Shown here in pieces: positions 51,097 to 61,073 of a DNA stretch of 64,000 nt. Made by a program: the position numbers and the translations under genes. The DNA is taken from assembly GCA_002284915.1 (NCBI GenBank), contig CP015606.1:1178001-1242000 (forward strand), written 5' to 3'. How positions within the stretch are numbered: position 1 is the stretch's first letter; each line of letters begins with the position of its first letter. Source of the stretch: Actinobacteria bacterium IMCC26077. Lineage in GTDB: Bacteria > Actinomycetota > Actinomycetes > Nanopelagicales > Nanopelagicaceae. The notes under the pieces were generated by a model, which ran no database searches, was not told the origin of the DNA, and worked only from the letters and a program-made list of their open reading frames with translations.

Positions 51097-51772
51097 TTCC
51101 TAATTCTCTCATGATTATTTCGCGAGCCTCTAATGGAGAGGTAACCAATTCGGCGATTCGATCACGGATCAAGTTGTGGGTGCCGGCGCTAGTTGGAGCA
51201 GTTATCGGGCCTGGAATCGCGAGTACTGGACGAAATAACTCAGCGCTATCGCGCGCGGTTCGAATTGCACCACTTTTAAAGGCCGCTTCAACCACAATCG
51301 TTCCACCTCCGAGAGCCGCAATGATCCGATTTCGATTGAGGAAATGGCCTTTTGCTGCTCGCACCCCCGGGGGTTGTTCGGAGATGAGCGCACCCTGTTC
51401 GAGAATCTCGTTGAAGAGACGATCATGACTTCGCGGATAAGGGGCATCCAACCCACCAGCTAGGACAGCGAGAGTGGCCCCGTCAGCGATAAGCGCTCCG
51501 CGATGGGCGTTGTAATCAATCCCAAATGCGCCACCGCTGATCACGCTCCAGCCGAGAGCTCCAAAATATGTACCGAAATCGCGCGCAATCTTCTCGCCGT
51601 AATAGGTGGAATTTCGAGCGCCGACGATAGCGAGTGAATTCCTTTCGAAAGTGAGAAGCTCGTTGAGCGCTCTTCCGCGGATAAAGAGTTCCCGCGGGGG
51701 TCGGCTCAATTGGTTGAGTTGGATCGGCCACTCTGCGTCGGCAGGGGTAATCCGCCTAATGTCGGCGCTCAT
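51089..51772 (-). CDS. dprA: DprA/Smf-family DNA processing protein, core-only
   Basis: This is the Rossmann-fold DprA core, which in transformable bacteria loads RecA onto incoming single-stranded DNA. Motifs are LAIVGARNSTYYGEKIARDF, VISGGAFGIDYNAHRGAL, VLAGGLDAPYPRSHDRLF, ISEQPPGVRAAKGHFLNRNR and GTIVVEAAFKSGAIRTAR. At 227 aa it lacks both the N-terminal SAM domain and the C-terminal winged-helix domain of long DprA proteins. It lies between yifB (4-base overlap) and era. Whether the cell is transformable is unknown; the core is widely kept in non-transformable bacteria. Confidence 0.93.
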   Translation of the reverse strand: MSADIRRITPADAEWPIQLNQLSRPPRELFIRGRALNELLTFERNSLAIVGARNSTYYGEKIARDFGTYFGALGWSVISGGAFGIDYNAHRGALIADGATLAVLAGGLDAPYPRSHDRLFNEILEQGALISEQPPGVRAAKGHFLNRNRIIAALGGGTIVVEAAFKSGAIRTARDSAELFRPVLAIPGPITAPTSAGTHNLIRDRIAELVTSPLEAREIIMRELGSD

Positions 51773-53289
51773 AACTTCTCCCGAACATGGAGCGCAAGCG
51801 CTCGATCAACGGTAGCTCGCGTCGGTACATCCTCTTCTCGGAGATCGGCGATACTCCATGCGACGCGCTGGATTCGATGAAAGCCTCGGACAGTGATCTC
51901 TTCATCATCGAGCGCTTGAAAGAGCAGGGATAGGGCTTTTCGCTCTGGTGCGAAATCGCTGCGAAGGGCTGATGCGGGAATCTCGGAGTTTATCGACCAT
52001 GGCACTGCGTGAAACCTCGCCGCTGCCCGAGCGCGAGCGGAGCTCACTCGTGCAGCGATCGACTCACTCGATTCACCGGTGCGAAGCAGATCAGATTGTG
52101 AGAGCGGCTCGAGCTCTACTCGAAGATCGATTCGATCGAGAATCGGACCAGAGAGACGTTCCCGATATCGCCGACTGGCAAGCGGTGAACAGGTGCAGCG
52201 TTTTGCCTTACCAATCGACCAGCCACATGGGCAGGGATTTGCCGCAAGTACCAAGGTGAAGCGAGCCGGAAAGGTGGCGCTTCTACCCAAGCGAGTGAGC
52301 GTTACTTCGCCGAGCTCCATCGGCTCGCGAAGTGATTCGATGACTGGACGAGAGATTTCAGGTGCTTCATCGAGAAAGAGAATTCCCCGATGTGCCAATG
52401 AGCATGCTCCTGGTGAGATCGTCGCCGAACCGCCACCAATTAACCCGGCGCGAGTAATAGTGTGATGAGGGGCAATAAAGGGCGGCGTTGATATCAAAGG
52501 CGCGGGGGCGTTTGGTGAAATTCTGCCGGCAATTGAATGGAGTGAAGTGACTTCTAATGAATCACCCTCACTCAGTTGCGGCAGAATGGTAGGAATTCGC
52601 TCAGCGAGCATGCTCTTACCGACGCCAGGTGGTCCAACCATCGCTAGGTGGTGGCCGCCAACTGCGCCAATCTCAAGAGCCTCTTTTGCGCTCTCTTGCC
52701 CAGAGATTTCTGAAAAATTTACGAGAGGGCTCGCGCTAGCGTTTTGTGAGCTCGATAGCGAATCATCACCAAGATAATCGCTTCCTTTACACCAGGCAAT
52801 CAACTCTCTCAGGTGGCTAAAGTGAAAGATATCCACCCCACTAACCAATGCGCCTTCTTGGTAATTCTCAGTGGGAAGTATCGCTCGAGTGATGTTCTGT
52901 AGCGCGCCCGACCGAATCGATGGCAAGACTCCCGGAACAGATTTGATGCGACCATCGAGGGTGAGCTCTCCCAGAACGAGAGCGCCCCGTAATCGATCCA
53001 GGGAGAGCTCCTCGGCTGCACCAAGGAGCGCTAAAGCGATTGCGCAGTCAAAGGCAGAACCACGTTTAGGCAGGGAAGCTGGCGAGAGCGCCAAAGTAAT
53101 TCTTTTATTTGGCCAATTCGCACCCGAGTTGATGATTGCCGAACGAACTCGGTCGCGAGCTTCGGAGAGGGCAGCATCAGGCAGACCAAGAAGATTGAAG
53201 GTAGGCACGCCATTTCCGATATCTGCCTCGATGTCGATCAGATGTCCAGTTAATCCAACGAGAGCTAACGACTGAGTGATAGCAATCAT
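51769..53289 (-). CDS. comM: YifB/ComM family AAA+ ATPase (Mg-chelatase-like)
   Basis: The N-terminal S16/Lon-like domain reads FNLLGLPDAALSEARDRVRS. The AAA+ core has Walker A MVGPPGVGKSMLAERIPT and Walker B GILFLDEAPEISRPVIE. A cysteine cluster (CPCGWSIGKAKRCTC) lies in the conserved NPCPCG motif. The C-terminal domain ends RVAWSIADLREEDVPT. ComM helicases drive branch migration during natural transformation; many homologues have unknown roles. The start is the ATG that shares one base with the yraN stop (TGATG), giving 506 aa; a longer frame inside yraN is not used. Confidence 0.94.
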   Translation of the reverse strand: MIAITQSLALVGLTGHLIDIEADIGNGVPTFNLLGLPDAALSEARDRVRSAIINSGANWPNKRITLALSPASLPKRGSAFDCAIALALLGAAEELSLDRLRGALVLGELTLDGRIKSVPGVLPSIRSGALQNITRAILPTENYQEGALVSGVDIFHFSHLRELIAWCKGSDYLGDDSLSSSQNASASPLVNFSEISGQESAKEALEIGAVGGHHLAMVGPPGVGKSMLAERIPTILPQLSEGDSLEVTSLHSIAGRISPNAPAPLISTPPFIAPHHTITRAGLIGGGSATISPGACSLAHRGILFLDEAPEISRPVIESLREPMELGEVTLTRLGRSATFPARFTLVLAANPCPCGWSIGKAKRCTCSPLASRRYRERLSGPILDRIDLRVELEPLSQSDLLRTGESSESIAARVSSARARAAARFHAVPWSINSEIPASALRSDFAPERKALSLLFQALDDEEITVRGFHRIQRVAWSIADLREEDVPTRATVDRALALHVREKL

Positions 53290-53678
53290 CAGGCGATCAA
53301 CCCTTTGTGATGGACTAATTCGAAACCAACCGGATTCTGCAGGAGCAGAATCACATCGATCCGCCAGCTCGCCTTGGGTTGCCAGAGCGCGCTCCACTCC
53401 CGCGCTAACCGAAAAATCCGACGATACTTTTCCGGTGTAATCGCCTCGAACGGGTCACCGAAGCGAAGTGATGCTCGAGTCTTCACCTCGACAAAAACGA
53501 ACTCACCATTCTCTGCTCGGGCGATGATGTCGACCTCTCCACTGCTACCCCGCCAATTACGTTCCATAATCATGTAGCCAGATGAGAGTAAGAATTTGGC
53601 AGCCGCATCCTCTCCCTGTCGACCTAAGAGATGTGGTGGATGGGTATACCTAACACAATGTTTGGATTCCTGGGGCAT
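53289..53678 (-). CDS. yraN: YraN family protein (UPF0102, nuclease-like)
   Basis: This 129 aa member of UPF0102 has a restriction endonuclease-like fold: RQGEDAAAKFLLSSGYMIME, then SSGEVDIIARAENGEFVFVE and VKTRASLRFG. The Glu-Val-Asp and Glu-Val-Lys residues form the expected metal site. The function is not established experimentally in general. It heads yraN-yifB-dprA-era. TAGATT lies six bases before the ATG and no ribosome-binding site is present, so the transcript may be leaderless. Confidence 0.92.
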   Translation of the reverse strand: MPQESKHCVRYTHPPHLLGRQGEDAAAKFLLSSGYMIMERNWRGSSGEVDIIARAENGEFVFVEVKTRASLRFGDPFEAITPEKYRRIFRLAREWSALWQPKASWRIDVILLLQNPVGFELVHHKGLIA

Positions 53679-53684
53679 AGTCGG

Positions 53685-53690
53685 AATCTA
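53685..53690 (-). promoter_or_regulatory. Candidate leaderless -10 element before yraN (TAGATT)
   Basis: On the minus strand TAGATT is followed by six bases and the yraN ATG. It would drive yraN-yifB-dprA-era independently of the rnhB gene 57 bases upstream. Confidence 0.45.
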
Positions 53691-53735
53691 AGAAGGACAT
53701 CTGACAGTTGTTTGCGATTCTTTAGTAGCTGTGAA

Positions 53736-54338
53736 TTATTTGGAGCTGAGCAACTTCGCGATAGGGGCAAAAGAGTGGCGATGAATCGGCGTGACTCCAT
53801 GAATTTCCAAAGCGCGTTGATGCGCTGCAGTTCCGTAGCCCTTGTGCTCAGCAAAACCATACTCGGGATACTTCTCATCCCAACTAATCATCGCCTCATC
53901 ACGAAAGTTTTTTGCCAGAATCGATGCGGCGCCAACGGATTGGCTTACCTGATCTCCTCGCCACATCGCAATTGACGGAATCTCAAGGCCCTGGACGTGA
54001 TAACCGTCAGTAATTATGTAATCGGGCTGAACAGCGAGCGCAGTGATTGCTCGGCGCATCCCACCGATATTTGATGGTTGTAATCCATTAGCATCTATCT
54101 CGGTAGATTCGATGGAGATAATGGCGTAAGCAAGGGCGCGCGCTCTAATCTGCTCTGCTATCTCGCTCCGCTCTCTCGCGGTAAAGCTTTTGGAATCTCC
54201 CACTTCATCCAGAGGCTTTTGCGGGTCAAGAATGACAGCAGCGATAACGATTGGCCCGGCATACGCTCCTCGCCCTGCCTCATCAACGCCAGCGATGAGC
54301 CTAAAACCGGCATCACGAAGCGCGTCTTCAGGATTCAT
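53736..54338 (-). CDS. rnhB: Ribonuclease HII
   Basis: RNase HII removes ribonucleotides embedded in DNA. The catalytic start LIAGVDEAGRGAYAGPIVIA supplies the DEG motif. Further acidic residues are in LDPQKPLDEVGDSKSFTARE (Asp-Ser-Lys motif), YIITDGYHV and WRGDQVSQSVGAASILAK. The ending GYGTAAHQRALEIHGVTPIH is typical. It is 200 aa and shares ATGA with lepB upstream. Confidence 0.96.
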   Translation of the reverse strand: MNPEDALRDAGFRLIAGVDEAGRGAYAGPIVIAAVILDPQKPLDEVGDSKSFTARERSEIAEQIRARALAYAIISIESTEIDANGLQPSNIGGMRRAITALAVQPDYIITDGYHVQGLEIPSIAMWRGDQVSQSVGAASILAKNFRDEAMISWDEKYPEYGFAEHKGYGTAAHQRALEIHGVTPIHRHSFAPIAKLLSSK

Positions 54339-55009
54339 TGCAGGGGAATTGCAGTCAACGCTTCTGGTCTTGGCAGCAGAGAGAAGTGGCCTACGGGCCA
54401 GATAATCATGAATGCTCGCCCCACTACTTTGTTGAGCGGGACCATTCCCTTATTGCTATCTTCTTGGTGGTAGCGCGAATCTTCGCTTGCAGCGCGGTGA
54501 TCACCCATCGCCCAAATGTAACCTTTCGGCACCGTGACATCGAAGGTCATCTCGCTTGGCTTATTTCCCTCGTATAAGTAATTCTCTTTAACGGGCTTGC
54601 CGTTGACCAGCAATGAACCGGATTTATCGCAACAGACGATGCGATCGCCACCAACTCCGATGACTCGCTTGATGAGATGCTGTTTAGCGGGATCCGGTGC
54701 TAATCCAACGAAAACTAAACCATTCCGAAGCGCCTTGAGTGGGGCAGAGCGTTTCTCTTCATAGGCGGGAGGCAACCATCCGCCTGGATCGCGGAAGACG
54801 ACGACATCACCACGTTTGACCTCGCTAAAGAAATTCCAGAACTTATTGACGATTACGCGATCGTTGATTTCGAGAGTCGTTTGCATCGACCCCGATGGAA
54901 TGTAAAAAGCTTGAATCAAGAAAGCCTTGATGATGATAGAGATGAAGAGTGATACGACTACGAGAATTGGAATTTCGCGAAGGAGCGAGCCCTTCCGCGG
55001 GAGTTTCAC
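54335..55009 (-). CDS. lepB: Signal peptidase I
   Basis: LepB removes signal peptides from exported proteins at the outer face of the membrane. One N-terminal membrane helix (about residues 14-35) precedes the catalytic serine in YIPSGSMQTTL (S41). The catalytic lysine is in IKRVIGVGGDRIV (K114), and box E reads AMGDHRAASEDSR. The 224 aa length fits gram-positive type enzymes. The GTG start shares one base with the rplS stop, so it is coupled to the ribosomal gene, a common arrangement in actinobacteria. Confidence 0.95.
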   Translation of the reverse strand: MKLPRKGSLLREIPILVVVSLFISIIIKAFLIQAFYIPSGSMQTTLEINDRVIVNKFWNFFSEVKRGDVVVFRDPGGWLPPAYEEKRSAPLKALRNGLVFVGLAPDPAKQHLIKRVIGVGGDRIVCCDKSGSLLVNGKPVKENYLYEGNKPSEMTFDVTVPKGYIWAMGDHRAASEDSRYHQEDSNKGMVPLNKVVGRAFMIIWPVGHFSLLPRPEALTAIPLQ

Positions 55010-55521
55010 TACTCGCTTTTCTCTTTCTCAGACTCAGAAGCCTCAGGAGCGGCAACGCTCTCAACAGCAGCTGCTGCCTCAGTTGCCTCTTCTACCTCTA
55101 CCGGAGCTAAGAGCTCTTGCGTGACCTCTTCAGCCTCGCCACTTTCAAAGACCAAAGTCTCGCTCGGACCGAAGTTTCCGCCACGACGTTCGCGAATCTT
55201 GGAAGCCTTACCGCGAAGCTCGCGGAGGTAGTACAACTTGGCGCGACGAACATCACCGCGACGGACAACCTCAATCTTCTCAATCACTGGCGTATGTACT
55301 GGGAAGGTACGTTCAACCCCCACGCCATAGGAGATCTTGCGGATGGTGAAACTCTCGCGAACGCCGCTACCGCGACGTCGGATGACCAAGCCTTGGAAGA
55401 CCTGGATACGGGATTTGTTTCCTTCGATAACGCGAACGTGAATCTTCAATTCATCGCCGGGGCGGAAGGAGGGAAGGTCGCGGCGAAGGGTTGCCGCATC
55501 AAGAGCGTCCAAAGTATTCAT
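55009..55521 (-). CDS. rplS: Ribosomal protein L19 with acidic C-terminal extension
   Basis: The L19 core occupies residues 1 to about 118: [60 protein letters not shown] and [21 protein letters not shown]19 forms part of the 30S-50S interface. The remaining 50 residues are an Ala/Glu/Val-rich, acidic low-complexity tail, so the protein is about 50 aa longer than usual. AGGAG lies seven bases before the ATG. A 155-base leader region precedes it. Confidence 0.95.
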   Translation of the reverse strand: MNTLDALDAATLRRDLPSFRPGDELKIHVRVIEGNKSRIQVFQGLVIRRRGSGVRESFTIRKISYGVGVERTFPVHTPVIEKIEVVRRGDVRRAKLYYLRELRGKASKIRERRGGNFGPSETLVFESGEAEEVTQELLAPVEVEEATEAAAAVESVAAPEASESEKEKSE

Positions 55522-55571
55522 GAGTTTCTCCTAGTAATCGCCGCAGGTCGGTTACCGTATTAGGACCACTC

Positions 55572-55615
55572 GGCGATCAGAAACTCGCTCCCCTGCGGCG
55601 GGGCGCATTTCTCGC
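55572..55615 (-). promoter_or_regulatory. Hairpin in the rplS leader region
   Basis: GGCGA...TCGCC encloses GAAA/TTTC, CGC/GCG and CCC/GGG pairs around a GCCGCAG loop, an imperfect stem of about 15 pairs. It lies in the 155-base space between trmD and rplS, roughly 50-95 bases before the rplS start. There is no T-run, so a simple terminator is unlikely. It could be a protein-binding leader for L19 or a processing site; no known leader family was recognised. TTGAGT further upstream is a possible -35. Confidence 0.4.
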
Positions 55616-55676
55616 CAAGGCGGCTTAGTCTGCCGTACCGAGCTGATTTACTCAAAATGGCCCCAAATCCGCTGCC

Positions 55677-56384
55677 TTAGGTGAGCTTTCGCGCCCGCGC
55701 TCTGGCCTGCTCTAACCGCCACCGCGCAATCGCACCATGGTTGCCAGAGGTGAGGACCTCGGGCACATCCAGACCTCGCCATTGCGGTGGCTTGGTGTAA
55801 TTCGGGTACTCCACCAACGTCTCACCCGCACTCTCGTCGCCACTGACATCTCTGAGTACATGGGACTCTTCAACCAACGAATCAGGGTTACCTAAAACGC
55901 CTGGGATAAGTCGCGTAATCGCTTCGATCATCGCCAGCGATGCAACCTCTCCACCTGCGAGCACATAGTCGCCAAGTGAGAGTTCTTCTACCCGAATCTG
56001 CGCTACTTCGCGGTAGTACTCAGGAACTCGAGCATCAATCCCCTCGTACCGTCCACATAGGAAGAGTAAGTGCTCTGCCGTGGAAAGTTCGACCGCCCTC
56101 TCCTGCGTAAACCGAGCGCCAGAAGGGGTAGGAATAATCATCACTAATTCAGGATCTGCATTAACTAGTGGATCGATTGCTTGTGCGATGGGTTCAGCCA
56201 TCATCACCATCCCCGCGCCACCACCATAAGGGGTGTCATCAACGCTCTTGTGTACACCATGAGCGCGCTCTCGGAGATTATGCGTGGAGATCTCCAATAA
56301 GCCATCGCCTTGCGCTTTGCCGAGCAGCGAGAGTGAAAGCGGTGTGAAGTACTCAGGGAAAATCGTGACGATATCAATCTTCAT
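55677..56384 (-). CDS. trmD: tRNA (guanine-37-N1)-methyltransferase
   Basis: TrmD methylates G37 next to the anticodon and prevents +1 frameshifting. The knotted SPOUT fold is marked by KIDIVTIFPEYFTPLS, the conserved HKSVDDTPYGGGAGMVMMAE, LLFLCGRYEGIDARVPEY and SLGDYVLAGGEVASLAMIEA; the ending YPNYTKPPQWRGLDVPEVL is also strongly conserved. It is 235 aa and overlaps rimM by 11 bases in the standard rpsP-khpA-rimM-trmD operon. Confidence 0.96.
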   Translation of the reverse strand: MKIDIVTIFPEYFTPLSLSLLGKAQGDGLLEISTHNLRERAHGVHKSVDDTPYGGGAGMVMMAEPIAQAIDPLVNADPELVMIIPTPSGARFTQERAVELSTAEHLLFLCGRYEGIDARVPEYYREVAQIRVEELSLGDYVLAGGEVASLAMIEAITRLIPGVLGNPDSLVEESHVLRDVSGDESAGETLVEYPNYTKPPQWRGLDVPEVLTSGNHGAIARWRLEQARARARKLT

Positions 56385-56892
56385 TAATCAACCCTCCTGG
56401 CGGATCAATCAATACTCGGCCAGCAGTGATATCGACCTCAGGTACCAACGCTTTCACGAAGGGAATGAGAAATTCCCCGCCATCGGGCTTGGCAATTTCC
56501 AAGAGATCCTGTGCTACGCCAGTAATCACACCGGAAACTTCACCAATCAAATTACTATGAGCAGTATCGGAGATATGGAAGACCTGCAGCCCGATTAATT
56601 GTTGAATGTGATACTCGCCTTCATCGACATCATCGAGATCGACTTCGGCGAGCAATTGAATCCCACGTAACAACTCTCCACCGTTGCGGTCGGTAATTCC
56701 TTCGAAAGCTAAGAGCAATGTGGAGTTATGCCATCGAGCACCAGAGAGAATCAAGCCACCTGCGCGAGCCGGTTCGGTGGTGAACTCGGCGCCAGGATAG
56801 AAACGCTCGTCCGGAGAATCGGTGAGAACTTCAACGGTAACCTCACCACGTATGCCATGAACGCGACCAATTCGGCCAACGGTCAGGAGCAT
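56374..56892 (-). CDS. rimM: 16S rRNA processing protein RimM
   Basis: RimM binds S19 and assists maturation of the 30S head. The N-terminal RimM domain begins LTVGRIGRVHGIRGEVTVEV, and the PRC-barrel domain contains EYHIQQLIGLQVFHI and DLLEIAKPDGGEFLIPFVKA. The ending VDITAGRVLIDPPGGLI is characteristic. It is 172 aa and lies 2 bases after khpA. Confidence 0.95.
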   Translation of the reverse strand: MLLTVGRIGRVHGIRGEVTVEVLTDSPDERFYPGAEFTTEPARAGGLILSGARWHNSTLLLAFEGITDRNGGELLRGIQLLAEVDLDDVDEGEYHIQQLIGLQVFHISDTAHSNLIGEVSGVITGVAQDLLEIAKPDGGEFLIPFVKALVPEVDITAGRVLIDPPGGLINED

Positions 56893-56894
56893 TG

Positions 56895-57128
56895 TTATTC
56901 GTCAGCCTCGAGGAGGTCTACTCGAATAGGTCGGCGAGCAAGAGCGCTGGCAACGGTTCGCAACGCTTTAGCGGTACGTCCGGCGCGTCCGATTACCTTG
57001 CCAATATCTTCAGGATGGACTCGAACTTCGTAAGTCAAACCACGACGACCGTTCTTCTCACTGACAACTACATCAGAGGGGTGATCAACAATGCCCTTGA
57101 TGAGATGTTCTAGCGCCTCATCGATCAT
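56895..57128 (-). CDS. khpA: KH-domain RNA-binding protein KhpA (YlqC)
   Basis: This 77 aa single type II KH-domain protein has the GxxG loop in EDIGKVIGRAGRTAKALRTV. KhpA works with KhpB in RNA binding and control of cell division or wall synthesis in gram-positive bacteria. The position between rpsP and rimM is conserved. It starts with the sequence MIDEALEHLIKGIVDHPSDV, the common opening of the family. Confidence 0.94.
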   Translation of the reverse strand: MIDEALEHLIKGIVDHPSDVVVSEKNGRRGLTYEVRVHPEDIGKVIGRAGRTAKALRTVASALARRPIRVDLLEADE

Positions 57129-57130
57129 TG

Positions 57131-57658
57131 TTACTCGCTTGCTGGAGCGCTTTCAGGTGCGCTCTCTTCTGCAGAAGTAGTCACTGCCGCTTCACTCACT
57201 GCAGCTGGCGCCTCTGGCGCATCGGCCGGAGTCTCTTCAGCCTTCGGCGCACTCTTTGCGGCAAGCTTCTCAGCTGCGCGCTTCTTCAACGTTGTAGCGC
57301 CATCCTTCGGCTCGTTCATCGCCTCTTTCGCGGCGGCTTCAAATGCTGCGCGACGATCGGGGCGCGGTGGTGCCACCTTAAGGGTGCCCTCTTTGCCGGG
57401 CAGGTCGTAGAACTTCTGCCAGTCACCGGTGATCTTCAATAACGCCTCGACTGCAGGTGTTGGTGTTGCGCCAACGCCCATCCAATAGAGAGCGCGCTCA
57501 GAGTTAACGATGATCAGAGATGGCTCTTGTGCAGGTGAGTAGCGACCGATCTCTTCGATCGCCTTGCTGTTACGCGCAGAGCGCGAATCTGCTACGACAA
57601 TGCGGAAATGCGGAGTGCGAATCTTTCCCATACGAGCCAAACGAATTTTTGCAGCCAC
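57131..57658 (-). CDS. rpsP: Ribosomal protein S16 with long C-terminal tail
   Basis: The S16 core is at residues 1 to about 85: KIRLARMGKIRTPHFRIVVA, DSRSARNSKAIEEIGRYSP and YWMGVGATPTPAVEALLKIT. The last 75-90 residues form an Ala/Glu/Pro/Ser-rich tail with a charged helix-like start, making the protein 175 aa instead of about 90. Extended S16 is common in actinobacteria. The GTG start has GGAGAG close upstream. The 142 bases between it and ffh hold no gene; a GATATGA-like -10 is possible but unproven. Confidence 0.94.
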   Translation of the reverse strand: MAAKIRLARMGKIRTPHFRIVVADSRSARNSKAIEEIGRYSPAQEPSLIIVNSERALYWMGVGATPTPAVEALLKITGDWQKFYDLPGKEGTLKVAPPRPDRRAAFEAAAKEAMNEPKDGATTLKKRAAEKLAAKSAPKAEETPADAPEAPAAVSEAAVTTSAEESAPESAPASE

Positions 57659-57800
57659 AAACTCTCCAAGTTCTTTGATGTAGTGAGGAAGTGGGCAACT
57701 GCCTCGAGGTGTGATGAGGACGGGAGAGAGGGCCCGTTCTCAAGGCTTCATATCTTGCCAGCAGCGGCCCGAACCGCCAAAACGGGGCGCGAGCAGCGGG

Positions 57801-59255
57801 CTAACCGCGCTCTTGCTCTGCCCGTTTGGCAGGGTTGCCCGAGCGAGATTTCTTCGCCGGCCGCTGGGGCGGGCGCGCCGATGTCGGCGCTGCCAACCCT
57901 GGTGGCAAGCCTTGCGGCAGCGCCCCAGGCCGGGCGTTCTTCATCTGCTTCATCGCCTTTTGTGCCCCCGCGAAGCGCTCGAGTAATCGATTGACGCTCG
58001 AGACCTCATGACCGCTACCCCGAGCAATCCGAAGTCGGCGCGAGCCATTGATGATTTTTGGGTTGCTCCGCTCCTGTGGAGTCATGGACTGGATAATTGC
58101 TGCTGCGCGATCAGTCTCACTGTCATCAATTGCTTCGATTTGTTTCTTCAGCTGCGCTCCTTGAGCTCCAGGCATTCCTGGCAGCATTCCTAACAATTTC
58201 GACATCGAACCCATCTTCTTCATTGCTTGGAGTTGTTCCAAGAAATCATCGAAGGTGAATTCCTCGCCAGTGACAAATTTCTCTTCTAAACGCGCAGCGC
58301 TCTTCTCATCAAGTGCTTTCTTCGCCTGTTCGGCAAGAGTTGCTACATCGCCCATTCCCAAAATTCGTTGCGCCATTCGATCGGGATAGAACGGTTCGAA
58401 CTCAGTTGATTTCTCACCAGTAGAGAGGAAGAGAATCGGCTTACCAATCACTGAGGTCACTGAGAGCGCAGCACCTGCTCGAGCATTGCCATCGACTTTA
58501 GTAAGTACTACGCCATCTATGCCTACTCCGGTGTTGAAGGCGTTAGCAGTATTTACTGCATCTTGTCCGGTCATCGCATCGACGACGAATAAAGTGTCAT
58601 CGGGTTCCACAGCGCTCTTTATTGCGCGCGCCTCTTTCATCAATTCGACATCTACGCCAAGACGGCCCGCAGTATCGAAGATGACATAGTTAAATAACTT
58701 TTGTTCCGCATGTACAAGTCCTGCCTTTGCGACCGTCACCGGGTTACCAATTCCGTTGCCAGGTTCAGGCGCAAAGACTGAGACCCCAATCTGTTCACCG
58801 ATTATCTGTAGTTGTTGCACGGCATTAGGGCGAGCGAGATCGCAAGCGACGAGGAGTGGAGTATTTCCCTGCTCCTTCAGCCAGAGTGCGAGCTTTCCAG
58901 CCAGGGTCGTCTTTCCGGAACCTTGCAATCCGGCGAGCATGATTCTCGTCGGGGGTTTCTTTGCCACCGCGAGCGAGCGAGCATTGGTGCCGAGAATGTT
59001 GAGAATCTCTTCATGAATGATGGTGATCACTTGCTGGCCAGGGTTGATACCAGCCTGTTTGAGCGAGAGCGCTTCCAAACCTCGCCGCTGTACTTGCGCA
59101 ATCAGTGAATCGACAACCGCTAGCGCAACATCTGCTTCCAGAAGTGCGGTGCGAATCTCACCGCACGTTACTTCCAGATCGACCGGATTGATCCGGCCCC
59201 GACTGCGCAGTCCGGCTAGGGTTCGCGACATCCGCGAGGTCAGAGCATCAAACAC
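57801..59255 (-). CDS. ffh: Signal recognition particle protein Ffh
   Basis: Ffh binds signal sequences and 4.5S RNA for cotranslational membrane targeting. The NG domain has GLQGSGKTTLAGKLALWL, DTAGRLGVDVELM and TKVDGNARAGAALSV. The M domain (from about residue 320) has Met-rich segments including QLQAMKKMGSMSKLLGMLPG and the RNA-binding motif RIARGSGHEVSSVNRLLERF. A Pro/Ala/Gly/Arg-rich tail of about 50 residues ends the 484 aa protein. Its receptor FtsY is encoded 1.8 kb upstream. Confidence 0.97.
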   Translation of the reverse strand: MFDALTSRMSRTLAGLRSRGRINPVDLEVTCGEIRTALLEADVALAVVDSLIAQVQRRGLEALSLKQAGINPGQQVITIIHEEILNILGTNARSLAVAKKPPTRIMLAGLQGSGKTTLAGKLALWLKEQGNTPLLVACDLARPNAVQQLQIIGEQIGVSVFAPEPGNGIGNPVTVAKAGLVHAEQKLFNYVIFDTAGRLGVDVELMKEARAIKSAVEPDDTLFVVDAMTGQDAVNTANAFNTGVGIDGVVLTKVDGNARAGAALSVTSVIGKPILFLSTGEKSTEFEPFYPDRMAQRILGMGDVATLAEQAKKALDEKSAARLEEKFVTGEEFTFDDFLEQLQAMKKMGSMSKLLGMLPGMPGAQGAQLKKQIEAIDDSETDRAAAIIQSMTPQERSNPKIINGSRRLRIARGSGHEVSSVNRLLERFAGAQKAMKQMKNARPGALPQGLPPGLAAPTSARPPQRPAKKSRSGNPAKRAEQERG

Positions 59256-59294
59256 TCCCCTAGCCTAACTGGCTACCACTACACGCACTTTTCG

Positions 59295-60925
<1,631 letters not shown>

Positions 60926-61033
60926 TGAATATCTCCCACATTCTCGTTAGTACAGCAGGGCTAGGGGGTGGGATAACTATCTGGTGGGAGTGGTTCGAGA
61001 GCGTTAGCAGAAGGTTTCGCGAGAATAAACAAT

Positions 61034-61071
61034 CTTCGCCCTCTGTAACAGAAATGTTTCAGGGGCTACAG
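61034..61071 (-). promoter_or_regulatory. GlnR-like box upstream of amtB
   Basis: On the minus strand CTGTA-N6-GAAAC-N6-GTTAC-N6-CGAAG gives four half-sites at the eleven-base period of the actinobacterial GlnR box (GTnAC-N6-GAAAC repeated). The central GAAAC and GTTAC are exact; the outer two are degenerate. It is placed 110-146 bases before the amtB ATG, a normal place for an activator. GlnR itself is not encoded in the window. The 148-base space between ftsY and amtB holds no gene. Confidence 0.5.
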
Positions 61072-61073
61072 AT

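Noticed and set aside
55572-55615. rplS leader hairpin as a terminator of trmD
   Set aside because: There is no T-run after the stem on either strand, so I list it only as a leader structure of unknown role.
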